From Candidatus Zixiibacteriota bacterium (lineage in GTDB: Bacteria > Zixibacteria > MSB-5A5 > GN15 > FEB-12), in assembly GCA_024278935.1 (NCBI GenBank), contig JAJRSF010000062.1, positions 41,677-105,676 of the forward strand: a stretch of 64,000 nt of DNA. Reading direction: 5' to 3'. Made by a program: the position numbers and the translations under genes. Below, piece after piece: positions 19,475 to 29,012 of the stretch (the first letter of the stretch is position 1; every line of letters starts with the position of its first letter). Below the pieces are notes generated by a model. That model made no database searches. It saw only the letters and a list, made by a program, of their open reading frames with translations, and had not been told where the DNA came from.

Positions 19475-19692
19475 CTATAATCTCCATTTAATTTTATATC
19501 TATTCTTACAGCTATATAACGCAGTTTTTTCACAAAATAACAACTTAAATTATTTGATTTTTCTGTGATAATTATTAATAGCTTACAGCTGTTTTTACTG
19601 TTCTTGTTCAGAAAAAAGTATAGGAGGGAAGTGTTCCGATTCTATAAAATATATATAGAGGAAATCTTGGCGTCTTGACATCATATCATTTG

Positions 19693-19718
19693 GTAGGTCG
19701 GACATTCTTGTCCAACCA
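19693..19718. repeat. GTAG-bounded short hairpin
   Basis: GTAG followed by GGTCGGACA...TGTCCAACC. Further on, CAGGCATTGCCTG at 19844-19856 is another perfect small palindrome. The 19475-19882 spacer otherwise shows no gene. Confidence 0.45.
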
Positions 19719-19882
19719 ATAGAATTTGGTTTTATCAAAAAGATTGTATAGACAGGGTATTGCCTAAGAATGTAAGTAGATAACTAAATTTCAATAGTTG
19801 ATTATTTGTAAGATTTAATAGGAAATTATAGTTTATAATAAGACAGGCATTGCCTGAGACAGGGGTCAATCTGAGCCAGGTA

Positions 19883-20512
19883 TCAACCTGTGAATGAGCC
19901 GATCCAGTCATTGATTAAAAACTGAACCCTACCAATCAGAAGTGACACACGACCCATCACGGTATAACCAAAATGAGAACCAAAGGCAATCATAATAAAC
20001 CAGATACCAACTTTGGCGGTGACACCTAAAGCTCCTGTATGTTCGTGTGAGAAGTAGAAATATATAAGAGTTGAAATAACCCCGACAACAATTATTATCG
20101 CAAGAATCGTCGCACCAAAGCCATCACCATTAGCAAGCGAAAGCATCGTGCTTTGTATCTGTGGTAAGACCAATCCGTGAAGTTGTGATACAATAAAAAT
20201 ACCTGCGGTGATACCCATAACAAATGCGAGTGAGATACGTGATATCCATGAATATTTTTGAGAGAAGCGAGTGAACATTAAGAAGCCTAATATACCGGGT
20301 ATAATAAGCCACCATCTTCCGTTCATCATAGGATCCCAGAGAGATTGTAAAATCACCGCATCCCAAATCAAGCCTACTTGATAGCCAACAGTCAGTCCGG
20401 CAAATATATGTTCAGCAACTCGGTAGAACGGATTGTCTTTGTACATAAATGAGAACAAGGCAAGCGTCACAAAGGCCATTAACCAAAGTTGAAAAATTTC
20501 TATTCCGCTCAT
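19883..20512 (-). CDS. Uncharacterised multi-span membrane protein (cluster gene D)
   Basis: Inner-membrane protein of 209 residues with about six hydrophobic segments, not assigned to a known function. The N terminus (IEIFQLWLMAFVTLALFSF) is followed by a polar turn NPFYRVAEHIFAGLTVGYQ, and the central part holds helices with few charges. Its ATG overlaps the stop of the preceding gene by four bases, so it is the last cistron of a four-gene unit running from 22921 down to 19883. The tight coupling argues for a membrane complex. No catalytic motif is evident. Confidence 0.6.
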   Translation of the reverse strand: MSGIEIFQLWLMAFVTLALFSFMYKDNPFYRVAEHIFAGLTVGYQVGLIWDAVILQSLWDPMMNGRWWLIIPGILGFLMFTRFSQKYSWISRISLAFVMGITAGIFIVSQLHGLVLPQIQSTMLSLANGDGFGATILAIIIVVGVISTLIYFYFSHEHTGALGVTAKVGIWFIMIAFGSHFGYTVMGRVSLLIGRVQFLINDWIGSFTG

Positions 20513-21094
20513 GCGACACCCTTCGGTTTTCTGCGTCCAATAAAGAAACTGATGTTTCCAAGCAGGACTAAAAAGATTATAAGCAGATGCACTAGTGATT
20601 GGGCAGACATGCCTTTTACGGCAGCATCTTTATGACCAACTAAAATTTCATATTCCGCGGCACCTTTCATTCCACCAAGCAATCCTTTGAATTGTCCCGA
20701 TGCTACGAAGGCGTAATACTTAGGAGCTCCAACTGCTGTGGTACCACAAACCATAGGGACACCAAATTGTGCGTTTACAATAGAGACCCAATAATCAGCG
20801 GTGGCATTGTCGGCAACCTCAAAGAGGAATGAAATCGAATCATAGTTTGGAGTCTGTTGCATCAGAGGTAATTCTGATAAAAGAGTTCCAGAATTATCAG
20901 TTGGGAAAATATCAGAAATCGCTTGTCCCATGCCCGACATAACGGCGACATAGTTTGCTTTATATCCTAAATTTACAAAATCAACGCCATACACTTTATC
21001 ATATTTTTCTGCCATCATACGGGTAATTGTTTCAGCCATCGATGGTCCGCCGAGCGGAATATTTGAAAGAGTCACGACTTTTATATCTTTACTA
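20509..21094 (-). CDS. Membrane-anchored cluster protein C, C-terminal part (frameshifted)
   Basis: Continuation of the protein that starts at 21341. The soluble domain continues with ETITRMMAEKYDKVYGVDF, VNLGYKANYVAVMSGMG and VPMVCGTTAVGAPKYYAFVA, then GGMKGAAEYEIL. A final membrane helix (LVHLLIIFLVLLGNISFFI) precedes a basic tail, so the domain is held on one side of the membrane between two helices. The GTT-x-P-YY...G...AAEYE pattern resembles the GTA-x-P-FF...GEE...ASAYL pattern in gene A of the same cluster, suggesting related domains. The ATG at 21075 is internal, not a start. The end overlaps gene D by four bases. Confidence 0.65.
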
Positions 21095-21341
21095 AAAATT
21101 GGTGCAGGGCTGCGATTGCCATCGGTTCACATTCGGCAATTGTAGATGGGTAGTAGTCAAAGACAAGCATGACAGTTGAACCATCTTCAAGCTCATCAAT
21201 AGTATCATAGACAGCTTGTGCGTGTGGGGTGATTGAAATCGGTAATGACATCGGGAATAAAAACGGTATAATAACCGTAATAGCAACCATCAGATAAATC
21301 CATCTGCGATCCATCTTTTCCATTTTTTGCCAAATATTCAT
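21081..21341 (-). CDS. Membrane-anchored cluster protein C, N-terminal part (frameshifted)
   Basis: First 86 codons of a protein that should be 277 residues (20509-21341). It starts with a short cytoplasmic stretch and a membrane helix (WIYLMVAITVIIPFLFPM), then a soluble domain beginning VYDTIDELEDGSTVMLVFDY. The frame is lost where a T is missing in a T run (plus-strand AAAAA at 21094-21098). Restoring it reads ALHQFFSKDIKVVTLSNIP into the next piece. The gene lies three bases after gene B in the operon. Not recognised as a named family. Confidence 0.65.
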   Translation of the reverse strand: MNIWQKMEKMDRRWIYLMVAITVIIPFLFPMSLPISITPHAQAVYDTIDELEDGSTVMLVFDYYPSTIAECEPMAIAALHQFLVKI

Positions 21342-21344
21342 TTG

Positions 21345-22007
21345 TTACCCTTTCCCCATATATGTGCGTTCAATACCTAGAATAATACGAAGCGACATCG
21401 ATGCTGCCCCGAGAGCGGCGCCGATAATAATACCACGCTGGACAGCCATGTTTATACCGCCCATAATATATGTTTCTAAGAAATAAGGAATATCAATCCA
21501 AGGAACTAAATTTAAAATCCATTCACCCATCGGAACACGCCACAGCATCACAAAAGTTGCGGTTATCAATAGAAGCGTCGCTTCCGCAGATCTGGCACGG
21601 AATGCACGATATGCAGCCGATGCGATATAAAAAGCGAGAGTGGCAAACATCGTTGCCATCATAGGTGACATAAGATATTGGAACAACCAGTCATAGACCG
21701 AGCCATCGTTTCGTCCGAAATACGAAGACCATTCAGGAGATAAACCCGACGGGATCGCCATTGTAAAAATAGCTATCAGAGTAAGGATTTTATATTTCCA
21801 TCCCTCTTTTTTTCGTTTGACGGCTACCCAGTTAACTTTTGTGATAGAAACTACACCAAGTAAAAGTGTGAATCCACCAACAATAGTCAGCCAAATTTTG
21901 AGTTCCTGTCCTAATAGTCCGAGCCAGTTTTGATCATCAAAGAAAAACGATACAACTAAAATCAGACCGGATAGGAAGGCAACTAATACAGGTAGGGTTG
22001 TTTTCAT
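21345..22007 (-). CDS. Uncharacterised multi-span membrane protein (cluster gene B)
   Basis: Inner-membrane protein of 220 residues with about six hydrophobic segments, not recognised. It begins VLVAFLSGLILVVSFFF after a short N terminus. A polar, basic loop RKKEGWKYK lies near residue 70, and the last helix pair is glycine- and alanine-rich (GIIIGAALGAASMSLRI) before a short basic tail. It lies 23 bases after gene A and three bases before gene C on the same strand. It most likely forms the membrane part of the complex that the cluster encodes. Confidence 0.6.
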   Translation of the reverse strand: MKTTLPVLVAFLSGLILVVSFFFDDQNWLGLLGQELKIWLTIVGGFTLLLGVVSITKVNWVAVKRKKEGWKYKILTLIAIFTMAIPSGLSPEWSSYFGRNDGSVYDWLFQYLMSPMMATMFATLAFYIASAAYRAFRARSAEATLLLITATFVMLWRVPMGEWILNLVPWIDIPYFLETYIMGGINMAVQRGIIIGAALGAASMSLRIILGIERTYMGKG

Positions 22008-22030
22008 TTATTTAAAAACTCCAATAAGTT

Positions 22031-22921
22031 CTATACAGCGGTGAATAGAGATTTAAAAAATTCACCATATCCAAAGGATGTTAACAAAACACCCAAAATA
22101 ATACAAACGATAAGCAGGACTTTCACAAAATCCTGACCTTTTAAACCACCAAGCATCACAGGTTCGTGAGATAAATAAGCCGATGCGGCGTATAATTCTT
22201 CACCCATCAATGTGTAATCACAGGCGGCGATAAAAAATGGAAGCTGTTCCGGGCGAGCAGTACCGGCAATCTGAATCGAACCGGCGGCGTTACCTGTTTC
22301 AGCCAAAAGAAGCGATTCAGCAAAGAATGCTCCCATATATATATTTGTTGCAGGACGTTCCCGCATCATGTAGCCATTCACTGTTGCGGTATACGCAAAT
22401 TGTTCACCAGCAACATATTGCACAGTGTCTGGGTCATAAGAATCTTTTTTACCAACTTCTATATAAGCTTGCTCAACAACTTCCTGACCGGCAGCCATAA
22501 CCAAAGGATACCGAACCGGCACATGAAGCGGAGTATCATATTGTGCGGTGATTTTCGCAACACGACCCAAAATAGAAATACCGGCAATAGTTTCGATCTC
22601 GTCAAGTTCAGCAATACCTGGTACAAACAGCACCGGACGACCCATTTCGGTAGCACGGCCGACTGCTTCTTCGATAGCATCGAGCCCCGGGATTTTACGT
22701 AAAAAGAGCGATTTCCCTTCTCTTGCCCATTTTGTGAAGACTAATATAGAGGCGGAGAAAATAAGTACAAAGACTAAGGCATTGATACGATCCATGCGAA
22801 AAACAGAATTTGCTATTTCCTGCACTGCTTCTTGGGCTAACAGACTATCTACATTTATGATAAACTGAAATAGGATTGCGTATAATGCGGTATGTTTGAG
22901 TTGGTTAGTCTTGAATTTCAT
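22031..22921 (-). CDS. DUF6754-like membrane protein (cluster gene A)
   Basis: Protein of 296 residues, first of the four-gene cluster. The N terminus has a signal-like hydrophobic segment, a second helix NALVFVLIFSASILVFTKW at about 44-62, a soluble domain of about 200 residues and a C-terminal helix (VLLIVCIILGVLLTSFGYG). The soluble part contains GRATEMGRPVLFVPG, PVRYPLVMAAGQEVVEQAY and IAGTARPEQLPFFIAA with GEELYAASAYLS. This looks like the DUF6754 family of uncharacterised bacterial membrane proteins; the assignment is from memory and should be treated as probable. No enzyme motif is visible. The cluster sits between the metK leader region and the nuclease-like genes. Confidence 0.6.
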   Translation of the reverse strand: MKFKTNQLKHTALYAILFQFIINVDSLLAQEAVQEIANSVFRMDRINALVFVLIFSASILVFTKWAREGKSLFLRKIPGLDAIEEAVGRATEMGRPVLFVPGIAELDEIETIAGISILGRVAKITAQYDTPLHVPVRYPLVMAAGQEVVEQAYIEVGKKDSYDPDTVQYVAGEQFAYTATVNGYMMRERPATNIYMGAFFAESLLLAETGNAAGSIQIAGTARPEQLPFFIAACDYTLMGEELYAASAYLSHEPVMLGGLKGQDFVKVLLIVCIILGVLLTSFGYGEFFKSLFTAV

Positions 22922-23139
22922 TGATGCGAATATACCTATAATTGTGGAAATGTCAATTGATATATAATGTGAAGCAAAATCTGCACATTATATAGTTCGA
23001 TAAATGACTGGGTAACCACCGATAAAGAGTCACATATCTCAGCATTATTTAAATATGTATTGACAACTGAACGTAGCCACTATTAAATATACGTAAAGCT
23101 CTATGATAGTTCCCCAATTAACTAATTTGTAGGAGGGTT

Positions 23140-24600
23140 ATGTCTCGACTAAGTAAGTCACAATTCATGAGAGGGTTACAATGTCACAAATCTTTGTGGC
23201 TTTATTGGAATAAATATAATCAGAGAACCCAGCCAAATAAAGCTCAAGAAGCTATCTTTGATACAGGAACCGAAGTAGGTATTTTAGCTCAACATTTATT
23301 TCCAGATGGACACGAGATTGTCTATTCCTCAGATAAAGTTGAAGAGAATATAGCCAAAACTAAGAAATTGATAGAATCGGGAACCAAGACAATTTATGAA
23401 GCGATGTTCATCTATGACAACATCTTAGTTATGGTGGACATCCTTCACAAAGGGAAAGATGGTTGGGAAATCTATGAGGTGAAATCATCATCTGCGGAGA
23501 AACCTGCCTATAAGAATGATATTTCTGTTCAGTATTTTGTCCTAAATGGCAATGGTTTAAATATTTCAGTTGCGGCACTTGTGCATATTAATACTGAATA
23601 TGAACGCAGGGGCGAGCTTGACATCAAGCAGCTTTTTACAATCAAAGACCTTACCGATACTGTCATTGAAAATCAGCCATTTGTGAATGAACAATTATTA
23701 CTCCAGAAAGAAATGCTCGGTAAAGATGAACCTCAGATTGATATAGGTATTCATTGTTTTAAACCTTATGGCTGTGATTTCAAAGAATACTGTTGGAAGC
23801 ATATTCCTGATTATTCAGTTTTCGATATTAATAATCTAGGATGGGAAAGAAGATTTGAACTCTACCAAAAGGGAGTTCTTAAGCTTGAGGATATACCGTC
23901 GGATTTTCATCTTTCGGATGCTCAGCAACTTCAGGTTGACTGTGAACTAAACATGAAAGATTTTATCAATCGAGATGGTATTAAGAAATTTATTGAACAG
24001 CTTGAAGAACCAATCGGTCTGCTCGATTTTGAGACTTTCCAGCAAGCGGTTCCATCTTTTGATGGGCAGAAACCTTATAAGCAGATTCCATCTCAATATT
24101 CTCTGCATATTCTTAATGGTGACAAACTCGATCATTTTGAATTCTTGGGTGAACCTGGTAAAGACCCACGAGAAGAATTAGCTGATAGTATGATAGAAGA
24201 CACCAAAAACTGTAAGACAATCCTTGTCTATAACATTGGATTTGAACGCACAATAATAAAAAAGTTGGCTGAGCAATTTCCTGATAAAGCAGATGCTTTA
24301 CAAAGTATTATTGATAGGCTGATTGATATGATAATCCCATTTCGTAGTAAAGATTACTATACTAAAGAAATGCGAGGAAGTTATTCAATCAAGCTTGTGT
24401 TGCCAGCCTTAGTTCCAGAGTTGAGTTATAACGGACTGAATATTTCTGATGGTGGGGCAGCAATGAATATCTACGCCAAACTACAGACAATGACAGATAC
24501 TGAAGAGATTGAGAAGATTAAAGCTGATCTTTTGAAATACTGCGAACTCGACACTTATGCGATGGTAAAGATTCTTGAAAAAATGAAAGAAGTGGTGTAG
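23140..24600 (+). CDS. DUF2779 protein, RecB/Cas4-like nuclease with Fe-S cysteines
   Basis: Protein of 486 residues. The N terminus (LSKSQFMRGLQCHKSLWL) gives the first Cys. A PD-(D/E)XK core follows as MVDILHKGKDGWEIYEVKSSS (the Asp, and the Glu-x-Lys in IYEVKSS, at about 105-125). Three more cysteines are evenly spaced in HCFKPYGCDFKEYCW at about 205-219. One Cys before and three after the nuclease core is the iron-sulfur pattern of AddB and Cas4. The second half (IGLLDFETFQQAVPSF, ILVYNIGFERTII, YCELDTYAMVKIL) matches DUF2779, with the acidic residues of a DEDD-type exonuclease. A strong AGGAGGG ribosome binding site precedes the ATG. It is followed by a small gene that also looks nuclease-like. 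Confidence 0.78.
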   Translation: MSRLSKSQFMRGLQCHKSLWLYWNKYNQRTQPNKAQEAIFDTGTEVGILAQHLFPDGHEIVYSSDKVEENIAKTKKLIESGTKTIYEAMFIYDNILVMVDILHKGKDGWEIYEVKSSSAEKPAYKNDISVQYFVLNGNGLNISVAALVHINTEYERRGELDIKQLFTIKDLTDTVIENQPFVNEQLLLQKEMLGKDEPQIDIGIHCFKPYGCDFKEYCWKHIPDYSVFDINNLGWERRFELYQKGVLKLEDIPSDFHLSDAQQLQVDCELNMKDFINRDGIKKFIEQLEEPIGLLDFETFQQAVPSFDGQKPYKQIPSQYSLHILNGDKLDHFEFLGEPGKDPREELADSMIEDTKNCKTILVYNIGFERTIIKKLAEQFPDKADALQSIIDRLIDMIIPFRSKDYYTKEMRGSYSIKLVLPALVPELSYNGLNISDGGAAMNIYAKLQTMTDTEEIEKIKADLLKYCELDTYAMVKILEKMKEVV

Positions 24601-24656
24601 GAAATAATATTCTTAGATATGGTCAATAACAAATAACTACAAAGGACTTATACGTC

Positions 24657-25212
24657 ATGTTTATTAAATCAATATTTAAAGATTTTGTACAGCATTGTGA
24701 ACAAGAATACAATATCGGTAATACAAAAGTATATGAAAAAAAATTGTTAACCTGTGGAACGGAAGATTGTATAAACCAATATCTAAAGACTGAAGCTGAT
24801 ATAAAAGTTAAGTTTGGTTCATATCTCGAAAAAAAAATTACAGAAAAATAATCCGTCTCTTACAGTGCATTCAGAACTCAGAGTATATGATAATGACAAT
24901 TTATTTGCTGATTTAAGTGTACATAATACTTCAGAACAACAATTGTGGAGCTTTAGAGATGATTATAGGTCGTCTTGCAAGGCAGTAATTGAGATAAAAT
25001 ATGAGAACTTTAAACAACCACATTTTGAATTCAACCGTGGTAATATTGAGAGCGATATAAAAAAATTATCTCTTCTAAAAGAAGATATTGAAAAGTTTTT
25101 TATTATTATGGATGAGGCAAATCAAATTAGTGCTAAAGTAGCAAATTCAATAGTCAATATGGCTAAGGGAACAGGAGTCGTTCTCTTGTCGAACAACAAA
25201 AATATAAAATAA
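24657..25212 (+). CDS. Putative PD-(D/E)XK nuclease-like protein (frameshifted)
   Basis: About 184 residues when a one-base slip in a run of nine A (24829-24837) is corrected; the first frame runs 24657-24851 and the second ends at 25212. The joined protein reads SYLEKKLQKNNPSLTVHSEL across the slip. A possible nuclease core is visible as NDNLFADLSVHN (Asp) and, 35 residues on, AVIEIKYENF (Glu-x-Lys), which fits the PD-(D/E)XK fold; this is inference from motif spacing only. Cys 14, 33 and 38 occur in the N-terminal part. It is 56 bases downstream of the DUF2779 gene and may form a unit with it. Confidence 0.5.
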
Positions 25213-25293
25213 GCACCTAAGTAATTAAAGGCGAATCAGGAGTTAACAGAACAGAAATAGCAAATTAAGTAATATAGAAGGAGCAAAGACATA

Positions 25294-25752
25294 ATGAGAA
25301 CTGTTTCAAATTTTGGAAAATGGAAGATCGCAGGAATGTATTATGATCTATACGATGTAATATGCGGTGCGATAACAAGCGGTGGGTTTGCTCAACAAAA
25401 AAAATTAATCTTAGGGAGAAAACAGAGAGCGGAAGTTTTTGCTAAAGAAGGACTTCTTGTTGTTGTTCTTGGGATATACAAAATCGAAGTTAAAAAAAGA
25501 CATGAACAATTATCTCGAGAGCTCATTCAGACCGAGTTTAAAGAACATCTGAAAAAGTTAATGCGTCAAATTGATGAGACATTATCAGCATTAAATCCTC
25601 GACAAGGCTTGAAGTTAATATTTCAGGGTGGTGGGGATTTGGTATTACCTGAAATGTTTTTAGATTGGGCGGCTCATAATGACATTGAGATTATTATAAT
25701 CAATGATGAAAATTTTTTGGAACAATCGGAAAGAATTCTCTCATTTCCATAA
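25294..25752 (+). CDS. Uncharacterised soluble protein
   Basis: Protein of 152 residues without signal peptide or membrane helix, not recognised. The N terminus contains YDVICGAITSGGFAQQKKLI. The middle is a charged helix (VKKRHEQLSRELIQTEF) and the C-terminal part alternates strands and helices (LKLIFQGGGDLVLPEMFLD, IEIIIINDENFLEQ), suggesting a small alpha/beta domain. An AGAAGGAGC site lies 15 bases before the ATG. It is third in line after the two nuclease-like genes, all on the plus strand and just before the tRNA-Glu gene, so the three may be an acquired cassette. Confidence 0.5.
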   Translation: MRTVSNFGKWKIAGMYYDLYDVICGAITSGGFAQQKKLILGRKQRAEVFAKEGLLVVVLGIYKIEVKKRHEQLSRELIQTEFKEHLKKLMRQIDETLSALNPRQGLKLIFQGGGDLVLPEMFLDWAAHNDIEIIIINDENFLEQSERILSFP

Positions 25753-25804
25753 GGAATTTGGGTTTTAAACTAATCGAATCTATAATATATTTGAAATAGT
25801 TGAG

Positions 25805-25905
25805 GTAGCAGACGTCCTTATCTGCTCAATAAGCTTGGGATGGGGCTCTATTCTAATTTTGTTTCTTTAAAAAAAATTGTAAATGTACCCAAGTGGTACG
25901 CCACC
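25805..25905. repeat. Two REP-like hairpins
   Basis: GTAG with GCAGA...TCTGC at 25805-25825, and GTACC-CAAGT-GGTAC followed by GCCACC at 25885-25905. Both types recur elsewhere in the window. Confidence 0.45.
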
Positions 25906-26001
25906 AGATATTTTTCTCCCAATTCTCTTCATTAATAGAGAAAGTGGAGAAAACTTTTCGACAACCAAGACAAAAAGATTCTCCACAATTCTTTATTAAA
26001 T

Positions 26002-26073
26002 TAGCGATAAGGGGAATCGAACCCCTATTTGACGGATGAGAACCGCCGGTCCTAGCCGTTAGACGATATCGCC
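26002..26073 (-). tRNA. tRNA-Glu (anticodon CTC)
   Basis: On the minus strand the acceptor arm GGCGATA pairs with TATCGCT (first pair G-T), discriminator A. The D arm is GTCT...GGAC with the usual AACGGCTA loop. The anticodon arm is GGCGG-TTCTCAT-CCGTC with anticodon CTC, and the T arm AGGGG-TTCGATT-CCCCT. CCA is not encoded. All arms pair well, so the gene appears functional. Confidence 0.95.
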
Positions 26074-26366
26074 AATTCAATGCGCAATGCTAAAAAACAA
26101 CAGGCTTGAATATACACATTCTAAAATAACTGTCAAGTAAAGTGAACTTATTGCCCGAGAATGTGTTATAAGAATAGAAAATGTAATGCGATGCGACCAA
26201 AGAACTTAGTAAATGTCACAAATTTAAGATTTTTTCAACTTTTTTTTCATCAAATTACAATTATTCAAGTAACTCTGTGTGATACATATTATTGCTGACA
26301 TTTTTATTTTTACAACTGTATGTCAGCTCTATATATTGAATTTGACAATAAAATAATGGAGATAGA

Positions 26367-28823
26367 ATGCCTCAAAAAAAACAAATATCGGTAAAAAAAC
26401 ATAAAGAGTTATCTGCTAAAGAACTCAGTTATGAAATAAAATTTGTCCCCCCAAAAACTAAGTCTTCGGACTCTATAAGCCCCTGTTTGGAGATTATCGG
26501 ACAAGAAAACGCAATAAATTCAATCAAACTAGGCTTAAACGTCAAATCGAACGGCTACAATATATTTGTAACCGGTCCGGTCGGCACCGGTCGTACATCA
26601 ACAATCCAACATCTTCTAGAACAACTCGACCATAATGAGCCACATTTAAAAGATATTTGTTATGTGCATAATTTCAAAAACGAAGATGCTCCGAAAATCC
26701 TTATTTATAAAGCCGGAGAGGGAACTCGTTTTAAAAAAGATATGGGATATCTGATTTCATCGGTTCGCAAAGCTATTCCAAAAATATTTATCTCGGAAGA
26801 TTTCAAAGATCGCCAAAACAGAATCACTCGTGAATTTGAAGGCAGACAAAAAGAAATAATAAATAATTTCGAAGAAAGACTGACCGAAACAGGTTTTGTC
26901 ATGGTGCAGATTCAAGTCGGTCCTGGAATTCGCAATGAAATTCAGCCGCTTATCGACGATGAGCCTGCCTCACTTGAAAAATTGGAACGGCTTTCCAAAG
27001 AAGGAAAATTTTCGCCATCACGCCTTGAAGAACTCGGTCGTACATGGGATTCGCTTCGCAGAGAGTTTGATGTTGTCACGTCGGAATCTAAAAAACTATC
27101 AGATAAATTAGACGACGCTCTAACAAAACTTGAACTGACTATTGTGTCTCCACTTGTCATGGATAAGATAAATCTTCTTAAAAAAAGATATCCGATTGAA
27201 AAAGTACTTATCTATTTAGATGAAGTCGAAGAAGCGTTGCTTGAAGATCTCGATCGGTTCCGTGAAGCACAGCCAAGACGGGGCGAGGAAGAACCACCTC
27301 CGCATCGTAAACGTGAACCGTTTGAAGAATTTTCTGTCAATGTCATTTTGGATAATTCGACAACCGAAGAGATTCCGATAATTTCAGAAAAGTCACCATC
27401 GTATAAAAATATGTTCGGTTCAGTTGAGCGTGTTGTTGATCGGTTCGGTTATTGGCGGACAGATTTCTCTCGTATCTTTTCCGGTTCATTGCTCAAAGCA
27501 TCGGGTGGGTTTTATATTATAGATGCCCTTGATCTGCTTTCTGAACAAGGGATGTGGATGCAACTCAAACGGGCTTTACGTAATCAAGAAATTCAAATAG
27601 CAGGCTATGATCCATTAACAATGATGGCAGGCTCCGGCATAAAACCTGAACCGATTCCACTTGATGTCAAAGTTGTGTTAATTGGTGAACCGCATATTTA
27701 TAATCTTCTGATGCGAATGGACCCTGATTTTAAAAAAGTTTTCAAAGTCAAAGCAGAATTTGACAGCTCGATGAAAGCAACAAATGCTAATTTTAATAAT
27801 TATTATCAATTTATTAAACGGGTTATTTTAGATGAACAATTAAAAACGTTCGATATTTCAGGACTACAAGCAGTAACTGAATTTGGAATGAAATTATCCG
27901 GCACTCGCAAAAAGATTACGACCCAATTTACACATATAGCTGACATCGTTCGCGAAGCAGATTACTGTGCGACTCATAAGAAGAGAAAAATCGTTACCCG
28001 CGATGATGTCCACTGTGCCATTGCCAACCAACGCTCTCGGGTGAATCTTATCGAGGGTAAAGTTCAGGAGATGTTTGACAATGATTCTATCATGGTCTCT
28101 GTCTCTGGTAAAACTGTCGGACAAATTAACGGGCTTTCTGTTTATTCACTTGGTGAACATTCGTTCGGTCGACCTACACGAATTACGGTGAATACTTCGC
28201 TCGGTAAAGAAGGTGTAATAAATATTGAACGAGAATCCGACCTCTCTGGTCCAACACACAACAAAGGTGTTCTGATTTTGTCAGGGTACTTACGAATGAT
28301 GTTCGCACAGGACAAACCACTTGCAATGGTAGCATCCATTTCGTTTGAACAATCATATTCCGGTGTTGATGGTGATTCGGCTTCATCGACAGAAATCTAT
28401 GCAATTTTATCTTCTCTCGGAAATTTACCGATTCAACAAGGAATTGCAGTCACCGGTTCGGTAAATCAAAAAGGTGAGATTCAACCAATTGGTGGTGTGA
28501 ATTATAAAATCGAAGGTTACTTTGATGTCTGCAAAAGTAAACGTCTAACAGGCAACCAAGGTGTTATGATACCGCATCAAAATGTGAACGAACTTATGTT
28601 ACGTCCCGATGTTATCGAAGCAGTTAAACAAAAGAAATTTCATATCTATCCGGTAAAAACTATTGCCGATGGTATAGAGATTTTAACCGGCGTAGCTGGG
28701 GGAAAACGATTACGCGGTGGAAAATTCACACAAGGTTCTGTGATGCAAATTGTTGATGATAAACTGCGACAGATGGCACTCGACTTACAGTTCTTTGGAC
28801 GAACGAATAACAACAATAAATAA
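26367..28823 (+). CDS. Lon-like ATP-dependent protease (LonB/AAA_32 type)
   Basis: Protein of 818 residues. The N-terminal half holds an AAA+ domain with an atypical Walker A GPVGTGRTSTIQHLLE at about 70-85 and a coiled-coil-like insertion rich in Glu, Lys and Arg between about 140 and 320. The Walker-B region is FYIIDALDLLSEQGMWMQL. The C-terminal protease domain shows SGVDGDSASSTEIYA with the catalytic Ser and, about 43 residues later, GGVNYKIEGYFDVC with the catalytic Lys, the Ser-Lys dyad of the Lon family. No membrane helix or N-terminal LON substrate domain is seen. This layout matches the AAA_32/Lon-like proteins found widely beside classical Lon. It is followed by its own terminator. 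Confidence 0.88.
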   Translation: MPQKKQISVKKHKELSAKELSYEIKFVPPKTKSSDSISPCLEIIGQENAINSIKLGLNVKSNGYNIFVTGPVGTGRTSTIQHLLEQLDHNEPHLKDICYVHNFKNEDAPKILIYKAGEGTRFKKDMGYLISSVRKAIPKIFISEDFKDRQNRITREFEGRQKEIINNFEERLTETGFVMVQIQVGPGIRNEIQPLIDDEPASLEKLERLSKEGKFSPSRLEELGRTWDSLRREFDVVTSESKKLSDKLDDALTKLELTIVSPLVMDKINLLKKRYPIEKVLIYLDEVEEALLEDLDRFREAQPRRGEEEPPPHRKREPFEEFSVNVILDNSTTEEIPIISEKSPSYKNMFGSVERVVDRFGYWRTDFSRIFSGSLLKASGGFYIIDALDLLSEQGMWMQLKRALRNQEIQIAGYDPLTMMAGSGIKPEPIPLDVKVVLIGEPHIYNLLMRMDPDFKKVFKVKAEFDSSMKATNANFNNYYQFIKRVILDEQLKTFDISGLQAVTEFGMKLSGTRKKITTQFTHIADIVREADYCATHKKRKIVTRDDVHCAIANQRSRVNLIEGKVQEMFDNDSIMVSVSGKTVGQINGLSVYSLGEHSFGRPTRITVNTSLGKEGVINIERESDLSGPTHNKGVLILSGYLRMMFAQDKPLAMVASISFEQSYSGVDGDSASSTEIYAILSSLGNLPIQQGIAVTGSVNQKGEIQPIGGVNYKIEGYFDVCKSKRLTGNQGVMIPHQNVNELMLRPDVIEAVKQKKFHIYPVKTIADGIEILTGVAGGKRLRGGKFTQGSVMQIVDDKLRQMALDLQFFGRTNNNNK

Positions 28824-28845
28824 TTTTTACAAAAATAAAATAGAG

Positions 28846-28877
28846 AGATGTATCACAATGTGATGCATCTTTTTTTT
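28846..28877 (+). terminator. Rho-independent terminator of the Lon-like gene
   Basis: AGATGTATCAC pairs with GTGATGCATCT (one G-T pair) around AAT, followed by seven or more T residues, 22 bases after the stop codon. Confidence 0.85.
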
Positions 28878-29012
28878 ATGAAATAATTTTTGGTATGTTT
28901 TTATATGAACAAATTAAATTTGTTTAAATTTCATAAACGCAATTTTTTTCTTGACATACTCAACAAAAAAAACGTTTTTTAATGCGAACAAACAAAAACA
29001 GGAGAATGTTCA

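Noticed and set aside
19475..19560. SAM riboswitch in front of metK
   Set aside because: No conserved SAM-I/II/III core or terminator-antiterminator pair was seen in this short leader.
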